Shown one piece after another: positions 9,139 to 18,793 of a stretch of 64,000 nt of DNA. Source of the DNA: Pycnococcus provasolii (taxonomy: Eukaryota > Chlorophyta > Pseudoscourfieldiophyceae > Pseudoscourfieldiales > Pycnococcaceae); assembly GCA_938743325.2 (NCBI GenBank), contig OW568870.1, forward strand, positions 496,001 through 560,000. The letters are read 5' to 3'. The notes under the pieces were generated by a model that saw only the letters and a list, made by a program, of their open reading frames with translations, was not told the origin of the DNA and searched no databases. Made by a program: the position numbers and the translations under genes. The first letter of the stretch is position 1; every line of letters begins with the position of its first letter.

Positions 9139-11851
9139 AACAGCCGCACTACACGCGAGTAGTGGGAGGTCGAACACACGCCGAACGCGTCTTCGAGGGA
9201 CGTAGTTCGTGTACCGAAACGGTCTGAATACCTACGTTTAGATCGAAACATCAGCAACCTTCGATTGGAAGTTTACTGTTGGATTCTTAATCGATTGATT
9301 AATGGGTGACGCGCCGAACGAACTCGAGGTTCTGGAAGCTCGTCGCGAAATATTGCAGCTGGAGATTGCGCTAGCGCAGGAGCGCCGTGCAGCTGCAGAA
9401 GCAGAGCAGAAGGGCAAGAAAGCGGCCGAAGAAGGAGGCGAGCCTACGTTAGATTACGTGGTGCCGGCCAGCTATCCGGACGCTCGCCACGCGGAGTCGC
9501 TACCTACGACTGGGATTCCGCGTCGTGGCAAGCCAACACTGCTTTCCTTGCCGTCGAACCCTGTTCTTCAGCACCTAGAGGCTGAATCGGTGAAACAGGG
9601 ACACGCGTCTTCGCATAACGCGTGGATTTTCCGATCGATTGTGAGTGTCAGCGCATATCTGGAACTCGGAGTGCTGAGTCTTCAGCAGGAGACTGACGAC
9701 CGAGTGGAGGAACTAGCGACTTACGTCGAAGAGAACCTGGACGTCGAGCGCGGAGACGACGGGAAACCGTTAGATCCAGACGGAGACGAAGAGAAGCTGG
9801 CGCGCTTCAACGAGCTGAACAAAAAGATTGCGAGGATTGACTCCGTTCTGGAGCGCACGCGCAACACGCTCACGGGCGTCCTGGAGCTCGCCGCGGAGCT
9901 GGAAGACTTCTTCGTCGCCAACAAGGGACCGCGCACCGTCATCACCAAGGAGACGGCCGACGCCACGGTGGCACAGCTGTTGGAAAACAGTACAGCACTT
10001 CGAGGACAACATGGGCGTGGTACATATCATAAACGGATTGACCACCCGCTCCCCGGCGATCATGACGGAGCTGCGTCTGCTGTGGAGGGTGCTCGATCTG
10101 AACGGCATCAACCTCCTCACCGAGTACATAAACACGAAGGAGAATGTGCAGGCGGACGCTCTCAGTCGCCTCGACGACGAGGAAGACTGGCAGCTGAACC
10201 CGAAGGTGTTCCGGATGATAGACGCCGTCGAGCAGCATTCAGTGGACCGGTTCGCGACGGCATTGAACGCGTTGCTACCGCGGTTCAATTCGCGCTGGGA
10301 GCAACCGGGCGCAGAGGCGGTCAACTCGCTCGCGCTGAGCGACGAGCAGTGGCGCAGCGAGAAGAATTGGTGCAACCCGCCGTGGAGTCTGCTGCCAACA
10401 TTGGCGGACAAGTTGGAGCAGTCAGGCGCCGCAGCTACCGTCGTGGCACCGGATTGGCCGAGGGAGAACTGGGCAGCGAAGCTCGACGCCCTGGCGATCG
10501 AGGTCACGCGGATCCCGGCTCACACCGGGCTGTTCATCCCGGGCCGACGGCGGACAGCACACGGGGCAGGAGCACCTCGCTGGGACGTCGTGGTATATCA
10601 CATACCACGGCGACCGCCCCGGCATTCGTGATTCCGCGCAGGCGCGTGGCGCCGCGCGTCCAGCGGCAGTACAAGGTGCAGCAGGGGGCGATCGCGCCGT
10701 GGGCTGGCGCGATTCGCAAACGCATGGAGCGCATTGCGCCGGGCGACCCTGACGGCTTAACCGATTGGGTTGCCCAGTCCTTGTCAGCTGGATCGTACCG
10801 CACGTACGGAGGAACATGGCGTATGTTCCAGAAATACTGCGATGAAGCTGGCGTCTGCTCGTTGCCGGCTACGTCATACACGGTCGCATGCTACCTCAAG
10901 TGGCTGGGCGAGCGTGGCACGGTCCAGAAAAAATCACTGAAACCGTATCTATCGGTGATCAATACCGTGCACAAAGACTTGGGGTACCGTCAGCGACCCG
11001 CGATTGGCACTCTCGTTAAGTCCATGAAGCGGGCCTACGGGCGCAAGGTAGTCCGCATCAGGCCGGCACCGCGCATCCTGGTGATGCCCGCACGCATCAT
11101 CCTGGACATGTGGCACCGCGTTGAGAAGCTCACAGCTCTACCTGATCTCGAGTACATTACCAAGCTCCCCGAGATTCGGGCACTCCTCGCGTGCATTGTC
11201 TGCTACATTACCGGGTCGCGCCCGAGTTCCATTGCGTTACTGCCGCTGACGGGTGTCTCGTTCGCACTGGGCTCGGAGCTTGGCATCCAGCGCTCTTACG
11301 TCAAGACTGCTCCGGATGCTTGCGACTTCGACGTTCCCGGCCGCAGAACGGTCAGCTGGCCAGTGACTGCCACGTGGCAGACGCTGGGCCGAATGCTCAT
11401 GCGCTACGACCGGATGCGCCGGCGGGTGTGCTCGCGGGCGACGCACTTCTTCAACCTTGGGGAGAAGGCGCGTGGCGACGCGTTTGCGCGCTGGCTGCCG
11501 GTCGCGCTGCGAGCTGTTGGAGCTGCAGCCCCGCCCAACGGACACTACGCGCCCAAGAGCTTTCGCTCTGGGTTCGCGTCCGCGGTGACCGCGATGAACG
11601 TCTCACCAGACAGACGTAACTACATCGCGGGCTGGGCTGCGAACTCGCATGCGGTCGGCACTCACTACGTCGACAACAGTGTCGTCGTTGATGACGCCGC
11701 CCGCTTCCTTTTTGGCCACCTCATCGGCTTGCCGCCGCCTCCTGTGGAGGTGCCTGTCGCGCCTGTCGCGCCTTGGAGCTCGCCGCTGGCCAATTTGGCG
11801 TCACGATTGGTGACACTCGTCTCTCCTCTTCGTGGAGATACGTGACTATGA

Positions 11852-11875
11852 TGGCAATACTGGCCCCCCCTAAAA
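11852..11875 (+). repeat. B1 internal repeat of the retroelement
   Basis: 24 bp containing GGCAATACTGGCCCCCCC, identical to B2. It overlaps the first three bases (AAA) of A2, so B1 and A2 abut directly. Confidence 0.88.
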
Positions 11876-12042
11876 TCTTCAGTTCTACTTGTTTAATTGG
11901 GGTTTTTGATTAGGGGGAGTCGCTCGCGCAGCTGGTTCTGGGCGGCCGCCCGGCGGGTCTCGAGACCCTCCGGCGGCCTCTCCCTTAAGGCTGCTCGCGC
12001 GTATCCACTCTTGCTGTTGGTTGCTTGCTTCGCAAACAACCT
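11873..12042 (+). repeat. A2 internal repeat of the retroelement
   Basis: 170 bp, offset exactly 2904 bp from A1 and identical to it by eye. Confidence 0.92.
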
Positions 12043-12135
12043 CCCACCCTCCCTCCCTGTTGACTATAGTTGGTTACTGGAGCAGGAGACCTACTTTTGG
12101 TTTTAATTTCGGTTTGTGTAAAAGATGACCTTCAT

Positions 12136-12159
12136 TGGCAATACTGGCCCCCCCTAAAA
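12136..12159 (+). repeat. B2 terminal repeat, right end of the retroelement
   Basis: Second copy of the 24-bp B repeat. Similarity stops after TAAAA, which marks the right boundary; 93 bp separate it from A2. Confidence 0.85.
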
Positions 12160-12373
12160 CCCTTGAGGTATTTCCCAGGGGGTCCCCCTATTTTCCTGGT
12201 TTCCATTTCCATCGTTCCCACTGGAGGGGGCATGCCCATGCCCATGCGCTAACTTCATAAATCCATGTCGCTGCTTTAATTTAATGTCGGGTCCTCCCTT
12301 CCCCTCAACATCAAGATCAACATCAACATCAACATCAGGCTCCCTCATTAGTCTCGTACATTTGACTTCTCAT

Positions 12374-13711
12374 ATGATGATGGTGAATACTCCTATTACT
12401 ACAACACGAACACGGCACGCATTCATGCATGCGCACAGGGATCCATGCATGATGCACCATCCGTCAGTCACTCTCCGGCACAATATGATAATACCACAAG
12501 CTTCTTCCCATTCTTCCTCTTATGATGATACGAGGAAGCCTTCGCGCCTCATCCTCGGAACCATGACGTTCGGAAATGATTCCCCTAAGGGTGCCGCCCT
12601 TAGCAGCAACCTTGGGACACGTTCTGAGACGACAATTCGGCGAACATGTCACCATGGGACAAGCGTGAATCAGGCGACAACGCTGAGTGGTCCGTCGTCG
12701 ACTCATGAGCAAGCAGCACACAGGCTCATGGCCGTCGCGTACCACGAGTGCAACATCCAACGACTCGACACCGCGGAAATGTACCCGTCGCCGTGCGCGC
12801 CGCACAACAGCGGGGAAACGGAACGCATCATCGGACGCTTTCTTCGAGAAAGTCCGTCGTGCGAAATGCAAATTACCACGAAAGTCACAGGACCGGCATC
12901 CATGCCGTGGATACGCAACGGACCAACCGGACTCTCAGTCGACGACATCTGCGAGGCCATCGACGGGTCGCTCGCACGACTCCAAACAGACCACGTACAC
13001 ACCCTGCTCCTGCACTGGCCAGACAGGTACGTCCCGTCTCTGTTTGGATATGCCGTCGCGTCGTCCGATGGCGAACCAACGACACACCAAGGATACGTCG
13101 ACACCAACGACTACGGAGTGAACACGCCCGTCGAAGAACAAGTGCACATGCTCGCCAAGCTTGTCGCCGCCGGGAAAACGAAATACGTCGGACTCAGCAA
13201 CGAGACGGCGTACGGAATCACAGCATTCGACGCTGTCGCACCGTCAGAGGCGAGCATTGCCGTCGTTAGCAACGCGTACAACCTTCTGAATCGCACCGTC
13301 GCCACACACGGCGTGCTCGAGGCGTGCAAACGCTGTGGCGTCCTCCACCACGGGTACAGCCCTCTCGCTAATGGAAGACTCGGCGACGGCAAGGAAGGCA
13401 TTGCTGACAGAGACGATGACGTGATTTTGGATCCGGAGGACGTCGCGCGCTACGACATCGAGCGCAAACCGAATGCAAAGCGGGCGTTGGCGGCGTACGC
13501 TCGCCTTGCGCGAGAGAGCGGCATGCGCCTACCTCAGATGGCGCTCCGCTTCGCGCTCAGCCGCGGCGCGTGCGACTCAGTCGTGATCGGGCCGCGAGAT
13601 GAGCACGAGCTTCGCGAGCTTTGCCGTTGGCACGATGAGGGCGCGCTCCCTGCTGACGTGCTTCTTGAAATTGACCGCGTGAACGACAGATATCCGTCGC
13701 CTTGTCCTTAA
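12374..13711 (+). CDS. Aldo/keto reductase (Tas-like)
   Basis: 445 residues from the ATG at 12374. The AKR barrel starts near SRLILGTMTFG and shows the family landmarks in order: LDTAEMYPSP with the catalytic Asp and Tyr, ITTKV with the Lys, a VHTLLLHWPDRY segment with the His, KYVGLSNET, VVSNAYNLLNR, YSPLANG and the NADPH-binding DSVVIGPRD. This fits the bacterial Tas / plant AKR4-like group that reduces aldehydes and ketones with NADPH. The ~60-residue N-terminus before the barrel is rich in His, Ser and Thr and may be a transit peptide; an earlier in-frame ATG at 12284 would add 30 residues of repetitive TSTSTS sequence and seems less likely. It ends 33 bp from the convergent RimM gene. 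Confidence 0.9.
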   Translation: MMMVNTPITTTRTRHAFMHAHRDPCMMHHPSVTLRHNMIIPQASSHSSSYDDTRKPSRLILGTMTFGNDSPKGAALSSNLGTRSETTIRRTCHHGTSVNQATTLSGPSSTHEQAAHRLMAVAYHECNIQRLDTAEMYPSPCAPHNSGETERIIGRFLRESPSCEMQITTKVTGPASMPWIRNGPTGLSVDDICEAIDGSLARLQTDHVHTLLLHWPDRYVPSLFGYAVASSDGEPTTHQGYVDTNDYGVNTPVEEQVHMLAKLVAAGKTKYVGLSNETAYGITAFDAVAPSEASIAVVSNAYNLLNRTVATHGVLEACKRCGVLHHGYSPLANGRLGDGKEGIADRDDDVILDPEDVARYDIERKPNAKRALAAYARLARESGMRLPQMALRFALSRGACDSVVIGPRDEHELRELCRWHDEGALPADVLLEIDRVNDRYPSPCP

Positions 13712-13744
13712 ATTGATATGTAACTGTATGTATACCAGAATTCT

Positions 13745-14845
13745 TTACTTCTCACTTGTAGGCTTCGGCCTTCTCCGTCTACGCCGTCGCTTGTCTTTTG
13801 CTTTCTTCTCACCACCTGACTTTCCCACGTCGAGAAGTCCAGGTGGAGGGTCCATCACGATATATCGCACGCCACCTTCGTTGCCAGTTTCTACCACGGG
13901 ACATATTTCGCGTGCAAATGGAATGAGCGCTGTTTGTGCGTCGTCGTCGTCGCCGTCGTCGTTCCCGCTTTCTTGAGGATTGTGCAAGTCAGCCTGTCGC
14001 GACCAGCACTTCCGCGATTTCAGCCTCACTTCGAGAAGGTCGTGCGGCCCAACGTCGCCGTATACGTCGACTATAGTGCCGACGAGCGCATGTGGTCCCG
14101 CGACGAGAGCCTCATATTTTTCTTGGGAGTCGTTCGACGTCGACGTGATGCCAATCGAGACCTCGTCGTCGTCGTCGTCGTCGTCCCCTTCCTCTTCTTC
14201 CACGTCGTTCCCGTCATCACGCACGTCGATGCATAGGGTCTCCGTGCCGCTTGCAGCTTGTGCATCTTCAAGAACCATGTACACATGCATGCCAACGAGC
14301 TCGTCTGCATATAGAATTTCTTCGTCCACATCGTCCTCGTCTTCTTCAGTGGGCTCTTCAAAGAGTCGTGGTCTCAACGCGGCATCGACGAGCAGTGCTG
14401 CACCTCGTAAAGCTTCCGCATCTTCGCGGGTGGAGCACCCTTCGATTTGCATGATCCACGCCGTCGCTTGCTTCGAAGTCGGCGCATGCTTCGCTTTTAC
14501 AATTGTGATGTCCTTACGTTCCTGGGTGGTTGGGTCGCCATCAGGAAGGGTCATGGCAAGCGTCGTCCCAGGCTGGAATCGTTCTTCAGGAAAGTCGGTT
14601 GATGCTACGATGCGCACATCCCCCTTGATGCCGTGCGCGCCTGTCACGTACCCCACCTCAACAAACGCCCTTAAGGACTCTACGTGCGAGGCCCTATGGA
14701 GCGACGACGACGTTCGACTTCTGGCGAAGACGCGGTTGCCTATAAGGCGAGATATGAGATGTGCACCCGTGTGAGCCCGTTGGATAGGCACAGCACAGGT
14801 GGGACGAGAAGAACCATGAACCGCCGCCATGAATCCCGCCGCCAT
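13745..14845 (-). CDS. rimM: Organellar 16S rRNA processing factor RimM
   Basis: 366 residues from the ATG at 14845; the next ATG (14830) is also possible. After a ~60-residue basic, Ser-rich presequence comes the RimM N-terminal domain: VEVGYVTGAHGIKGDVRI, then a FPEERF segment and STREDAEALRGAALLVD. The PRC-barrel half has YADELVGMHVY, LVGTIVDVYGDVGPHDLLEV, ALIPFAREI and VMDPPPGLLDV. Bacterial RimM is about 170-180 residues; here the PRC half is split by acidic inserts (Asp/Glu runs around the DDGNDVEEEE region), and a lysine/arginine-rich tail is added. It binds ribosomal protein S19 and helps mature the 30S head, here presumably in the chloroplast. Convergent with the aldo/keto reductase. 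Confidence 0.92.
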   Translation of the reverse strand: MAAGFMAAVHGSSRPTCAVPIQRAHTGAHLISRLIGNRVFARSRTSSSLHRASHVESLRAFVEVGYVTGAHGIKGDVRIVASTDFPEERFQPGTTLAMTLPDGDPTTQERKDITIVKAKHAPTSKQATAWIMQIEGCSTREDAEALRGAALLVDAALRPRLFEEPTEEDEDDVDEEILYADELVGMHVYMVLEDAQAASGTETLCIDVRDDGNDVEEEEGDDDDDDDEVSIGITSTSNDSQEKYEALVAGPHALVGTIVDVYGDVGPHDLLEVRLKSRKCWSRQADLHNPQESGNDDGDDDDAQTALIPFAREICPVVETGNEGGVRYIVMDPPPGLLDVGKSGGEKKAKDKRRRRRRRPKPTSEK

Positions 14846-15076
14846 GAATCTCGGGACCCTCCCCAAAGGATTTTTTTGTGTGAGGGGTAGGGTGTAAAAC
14901 GGGCTCCCCGCCCCCGCCCCCGGGAGACATCTTAGATGGAGTTTTGCAATTCAGATGAAGTGATTATCAACAAACTTACTGTATATTTAGTCTAGGGTAT
15001 GATGAAGATGTTCTATTTACAGTACAAGAGATTGATTTGTAAGGAATACTCATTGTTAGTTAGAAGTAAGTGTTTC
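14846..15076. promoter_or_regulatory. 5' flank of RimM gene
   Basis: Short gap between two minus-strand genes. It contains a G-rich/C-rich block (about 14880-14930) and a TACAGTAC motif at 15018. Confidence 0.35.
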
Positions 15077-17326
15077 TTACGCGTCCTGCTTTCGTACGTA
15101 AACGAGCATGTAAGCTGTGCTCGATCCTGTACGCATGTCGTCCTCAAGATTACCGTCGTGGTACGGAGGATATGCCAGGCGCATCACGTTATCATCATCC
15201 TTGCGGTACCACTGACCATCCGCAAAATCGAGGCAGTCAGCGTAGTAGTGTCCGAGTTGCAAGCATCCCTCATGATGTGCGACGGCATGCAGCTCGTACG
15301 TCGCGCCAATCTGCGGAGTCTTCGGTGTGGAGGGAGTTGAGGGAGTATTCCTGTTGGCGCCTAAGAGGCCAAAGATAAGGCGGCTCGGGCTTGCAGGCTG
15401 AGGCGGATGAGACTGCTGAGACTGTTTCGGCTTAGCCGCCATCCCAGGCACGTGCAAGGAACGAGGGATGACAAGCTCGTCGTCAACGCGCTTTGGCGTG
15501 TACCCATCCATCGGATTGTCGCCAAGCTCATAGACGAAACGCTTAAGGTGCAAGATCAGCACACGTGGGTGCGACTCCACTCGAATGGTGCGCTGTCGTC
15601 CCACTCGAGAGGAGCAGACATCGCAGCGTGGTGCATCGCTTCCCGTCATCGTTTCTGGCTGCAGCAAAGCACTCAGGCATTCCTCGAGTTGGATGGCACC
15701 ATCCTGTTTTGCCTCGGGTGATGTCACCGCAGGGGCATTGATCGTACTCGTGGGAATGGTCACAGGCGATGACGACTCCTCCAACACCACGTGTTTCCGC
15801 CCAGGAGTTGGCGCACGGCGCTGTGTGGTGCGGCGCCTGCCAGTCGATCCGGTAAATCTTCCACCAGATGGCGGCGCAGGCCTCGGCGGTGGCGTTGGGG
15901 TCATTGGCGGCGCTGGTAGATGTACCGTCTCCACTGACGGGCGTGTAATAGGAACGGATAAGTCCAGGAAAGGCTCTCGGTGCTCCGCAGTGTGCCCGCA
16001 CGCGAGGCAGGTGGAGCTTGTGCAAAACCCACCGCAGAACGTGCGTCGCACGAACGTATCACTCGGCGAGCGCATCTTCAGCGGGCTTGACGTGACATCA
16101 AGAACGTCGGGATTATGGTTCTCCTTCCCGAAGGATTGGTTAGGTCGAGGACTGCCACCGCTCATTCCCTTCATCTCTGAGGAGGAGGAGGAAGAAGCTG
16201 TGCGTTCCTTGGTCTCGTCTTCGTCGAGCGCGTGCAGTACCGCACTCATGTACTCGTGCATATCGTGCTGGTCGGCTCCGGCAAAGAGCGGCAGGCGTTC
16301 ATTCGTCGCGTTGCGGTACATGCAAGGCTCGAGCACGATGCGACTTCCCACCGGATTCCCAGTTGCCAGCCTTGACACGATGTTGGCGAATGCATCCGTG
16401 AAGCACTTGTACTTGTTTTTTGTCACTCGAGAGCCACCATTTGCGTTGTTTGGCCAGAGAGCGCGGCGGGCACCACCATTGAACGATGTCATGGCTGACG
16501 ACTGCGAAGCATTGTCCAAAACGTTCGACGACGTCAGCTTTTTGCGAGCGTGCGCCCACACGCCAAGGGCAGGCACGGACGCGAGCACCTGCATGGTGGC
16601 GTTAAGGTAGCACGTGTTTCCGAGGTTTGACATACCTGAGTTGGCTCTGGTGGCGGGCTGCTGGTACTCAAGCTGCGGCAGTGCTGTGCTGTCGTTGGAA
16701 TCCGAGCCAGCGGAGAGTAGAGGAGGCGGACTCGGCGCGTTAGGTCTCGGCGGTGCGACGAGGCTCGATACGAACTGCTGCTGGTGCGGCTGAAGGCTGC
16801 CACCTCTCGCGATTCTCGGTGAAGCGCCAATGTTCGGAGTGAACCTCCCTGTGTTCCAGCGCGGGCTGCTCGTAGTGGTGGGTGCGCTGGGTGCACGCGG
16901 CGACCCGACGTCTGGTAGCCTGACGATGCTGGCATCCTCCTGCTTTGTGGCAGTTCTCGTCGCGGTCGGCAAGCCTCTCAGTCCACTCCACGCGCGTCTG
17001 AAGAGTTCGCTAAAGCTGCTGCGTCGTGTCGGCGTGCTTGACGGCGTTACGTTTGCTGATTTCTGCGGCGTGTTTGTTTGCGATGGCAATGCGTCTGAGT
17101 CCTGCCCGCTGCCGTTGGCGGCCGGTGCTGAGGCGGTATTGTTTTGCTGAGTCGCAGAATGTGCCTGAACGTAGTTTGGCATGATCCGTGCGGCAACTTC
17201 GAGGTAGTCCTCGATATTGTTTCGCGGCTCTTGCACTATTGTCTTACTATCGCCGGATAATCCCTCACACCCCGTTACCGGAGGAGGACGAGCGAGCACA
17301 GCTCCTCGCACAGCTGCCGCCGCCAT
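15077..17326 (-). CDS. Ubiquitin-specific protease (peptidase C19)
   Basis: 749 residues. A Ser/Thr/Pro-rich N-terminal region of ~225 residues precedes the USP core: Cys box SGMSNLGNTCYLNATMQ (catalytic Cys ~238), QHDMHEYMSAVLHALDED, FCGGFCTSSTCLACGHTAEHREPFLDLSV, a CDVCSSRVG zinc pair, HLKRFVYELGDNPMDG, and the His box LGHYYADCLD (~690) followed by the QWYRKDDDNV segment and AYMLVYVRK. All catalytic boxes look intact, so it should remove ubiquitin from substrates. The closest layout is the USP36/42 or plant UBP15-19 type, but the substrate cannot be told. The central linker (~485-560) is Pro-rich and low complexity. The ATG at 17326 is the first in frame. Confidence 0.93.
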   Translation of the reverse strand: MAAAAVRGAVLARPPPVTGCEGLSGDSKTIVQEPRNNIEDYLEVAARIMPNYVQAHSATQQNNTASAPAANGSGQDSDALPSQTNTPQKSANVTPSSTPTRRSSFSELFRRAWSGLRGLPTATRTATKQEDASIVRLPDVGSPRAPSAPTTTSSPRWNTGRFTPNIGASPRIARGGSLQPHQQQFVSSLVAPPRPNAPSPPPLLSAGSDSNDSTALPQLEYQQPATRANSGMSNLGNTCYLNATMQVLASVPALGVWAHARKKLTSSNVLDNASQSSAMTSFNGGARRALWPNNANGGSRVTKNKYKCFTDAFANIVSRLATGNPVGSRIVLEPCMYRNATNERLPLFAGADQHDMHEYMSAVLHALDEDETKERTASSSSSSEMKGMSGGSPRPNQSFGKENHNPDVLDVTSSPLKMRSPSDTFVRRTFCGGFCTSSTCLACGHTAEHREPFLDLSVPITRPSVETVHLPAPPMTPTPPPRPAPPSGGRFTGSTGRRRTTQRRAPTPGRKHVVLEESSSPVTIPTSTINAPAVTSPEAKQDGAIQLEECLSALLQPETMTGSDAPRCDVCSSRVGRQRTIRVESHPRVLILHLKRFVYELGDNPMDGYTPKRVDDELVIPRSLHVPGMAAKPKQSQQSHPPQPASPSRLIFGLLGANRNTPSTPSTPKTPQIGATYELHAVAHHEGCLQLGHYYADCLDFADGQWYRKDDDNVMRLAYPPYHDGNLEDDMRTGSSTAYMLVYVRKQDA

Positions 17327-18242
17327 GGTTGAAGCAAGCGGCTAATCCTATTTTAATTTTTAATATGGTTGGAGGCGTTGTTTGTTGCCTGTTGCCTGTT
17401 GAGAGAGAGAGAGAGAGAGAATGAATTGGAAAAATGAATGGAACAGAAAAAACTAAAAAAGCAGCTTAAGAGCCTTAAGAGGTGCTTAAGAGACAGACGG
17501 ATAGACGAACAATAATAAGTTAAGAATAAGAATAGGGGTTTGACTTTGACTCGACGTAACCTTACTGGATGCACATCTATGTACCTCCGGCCTCCGGCTG
17601 TCCGGGATAACTTTATGCATACATTTGCCTGCCTTCCTTTGGTATGTACTGTACAGGTAGAAGCCGTAGAACTATGTAGTACTAGGAATGGGCAATTGGT
17701 GACAACAACGGGACATGCTCCTGGTCACGTCACGCCTTGTGGGACCCTTCCTACCTTTACATAAATGTTACACCAAACGGGTCAAACCAGCCATGGAACG
17801 CCATGGATCCTTACCCTTAGCCCTTACACCTTTAGCAGCTTAAAAGAAGGATCACGAAGCCATCGTTTGGGCTTTGGAAGAACAACACCTTGAGGCTTCG
17901 TTATCAGCCGGCCTGCTTCACCTTGTTTTTAAGTTTTAAGTTTTTTTTTCGCTTTTTGGCAAGCCCGTTTTGCCAGCCCGTTTTCCCGTTTCGCAGCCCG
18001 TTGAGGCGTTGACATGATGAGATAGGTCAGGTACCGTACCGTACATAAGTAACATAACCTGTTGTGGAGTGTGGACAATTGAGAGAGCAGGTTTGCCAAC
18101 TTGTTCCAACATAGTACTTACTGTAAGGATACAAGGACCCGTTGAAACACACACTTTGCAAAGGAGCTCACCATAGAGGCATAGACTATTGTAGCGTGTA
18201 CTCCAAGTCCAGGTGACAGGCTGTTTGTTGCGGTGGTGAAAG

Positions 18243-18283
18243 TCACGTGATCGGTTCGGAAAATCGGGGCACCGATCACGTGA
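18243..18283. promoter_or_regulatory. Inverted repeat with two G-boxes (CACGTG)
   Basis: TCACGTGATCGGT (18243-18255) and its exact reverse complement ACCGATCACGTGA (18271-18283) are separated by 15 bp. Each arm carries CACGTG, the bHLH/bZIP G-box. It sits about 510 bp upstream of the bicupin start. Confidence 0.7.
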
Positions 18284-18508
18284 TTTCGTTTCCTCCCACA
18301 AGGCCGCTCCCACCACCGCGTTGCCGTTGTGTTGCCGTGTCAATGTGTGTGTGTGCGTGTCAACTGTCAAGTGTTAACCTGTGTTAACTTACCCTCAAAT
18401 GCCCTGAACTTGGTGCAGTATCCCCGCGAAATATCGCACGTCGACACGTCGTACACACCTACCCGTCTCACTCTTTCCAACGAATTCGTCCATTCTTCTT
18501 CTCAAGAG

Positions 18509-18770
18509 GTAAGTATGCTTGTTTGTGCGTGCTATCGTTATATGTGTGTGCTTGCGTGACATGTCTTACAGAGCTGTGTGTTGTCTTCTTAAGTTCATAC
18601 ACCACTTCAAGTGACTGGTTCAAGTGACTGGACGAGACACAACGACATGGCATGTCAGGTGGTGTGCCGTCGTCGAGGGTAGGGTTCGGGTATGCGTGCT
18701 CCTACCTACAGTACTGAACCGTGACTGACAAAACAACGTATCGTACACATCCTCCATGACACAAACACAG
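18509..18770 (+). other. Probable 5'-UTR intron of the bicupin gene
   Basis: Strong donor CAAGAG|GTAAGTATG at 18509 and acceptor ACAAACACAG| at 18770, 24 bp before the start codon. The spliced leader would be pyrimidine-rich. Inferred from consensus only. Confidence 0.5.
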
Positions 18771-18793
18771 TTCCTTTCTTTCCTTACGCAAAC

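Larger units (their letters stand above)
8969..12159 (+). mobile_element. DIRS-order tyrosine-recombinase retroelement with split direct repeats (fossil)
   Basis: The element has the A1 - body - B1 - A2 - B2 order known from the PAT/Ngaro/Kangaroo branch of DIRS-order elements: A1 8969-9138 and A2 11873-12042 (170 bp each, identical by eye), B1 11852-11875 and B2 12136-12159 (24 bp, identical). Recognisable parts, in order, are a gag-like charged N-terminal region (from about 9302), an RNase H-like region (about 10010-10560, with TEYINTKENVQADALSRLD) and a tyrosine recombinase (about 10640-11845, with ITGSRPSS and SFRSGFAS). It looks broken rather than whole, with about two breaks. The identical A repeats suggest a young insertion. 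It lies between the HVA22 and aldo/keto reductase genes and interrupts neither. Confidence 0.88.
17327..18793. promoter_or_regulatory. Long divergent intergenic region (USP / bicupin)
   Basis: About 1.47 kb with no convincing coding gene. It holds a (GA)n run (17401-17420), three CTTAAGAG octamers within 28 bp (17465, 17474, 17485), TACAGTAC motifs (17646 minus, 18717 plus), a G-box inverted repeat (18243-18283) and a probable 5'-UTR intron of the bicupin gene (18509-18770). This is the largest regulatory space in the window and suggests controlled expression of one or both neighbours. Confidence 0.5.

Noticed and set aside
17936-18370. 144-codon minus-strand frame upstream of the bicupin gene
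   Set aside because: Its protein is made of THTHT repeats and mixed sequence with no domain; it covers the G-box inverted repeat and lies in a regulatory gap.
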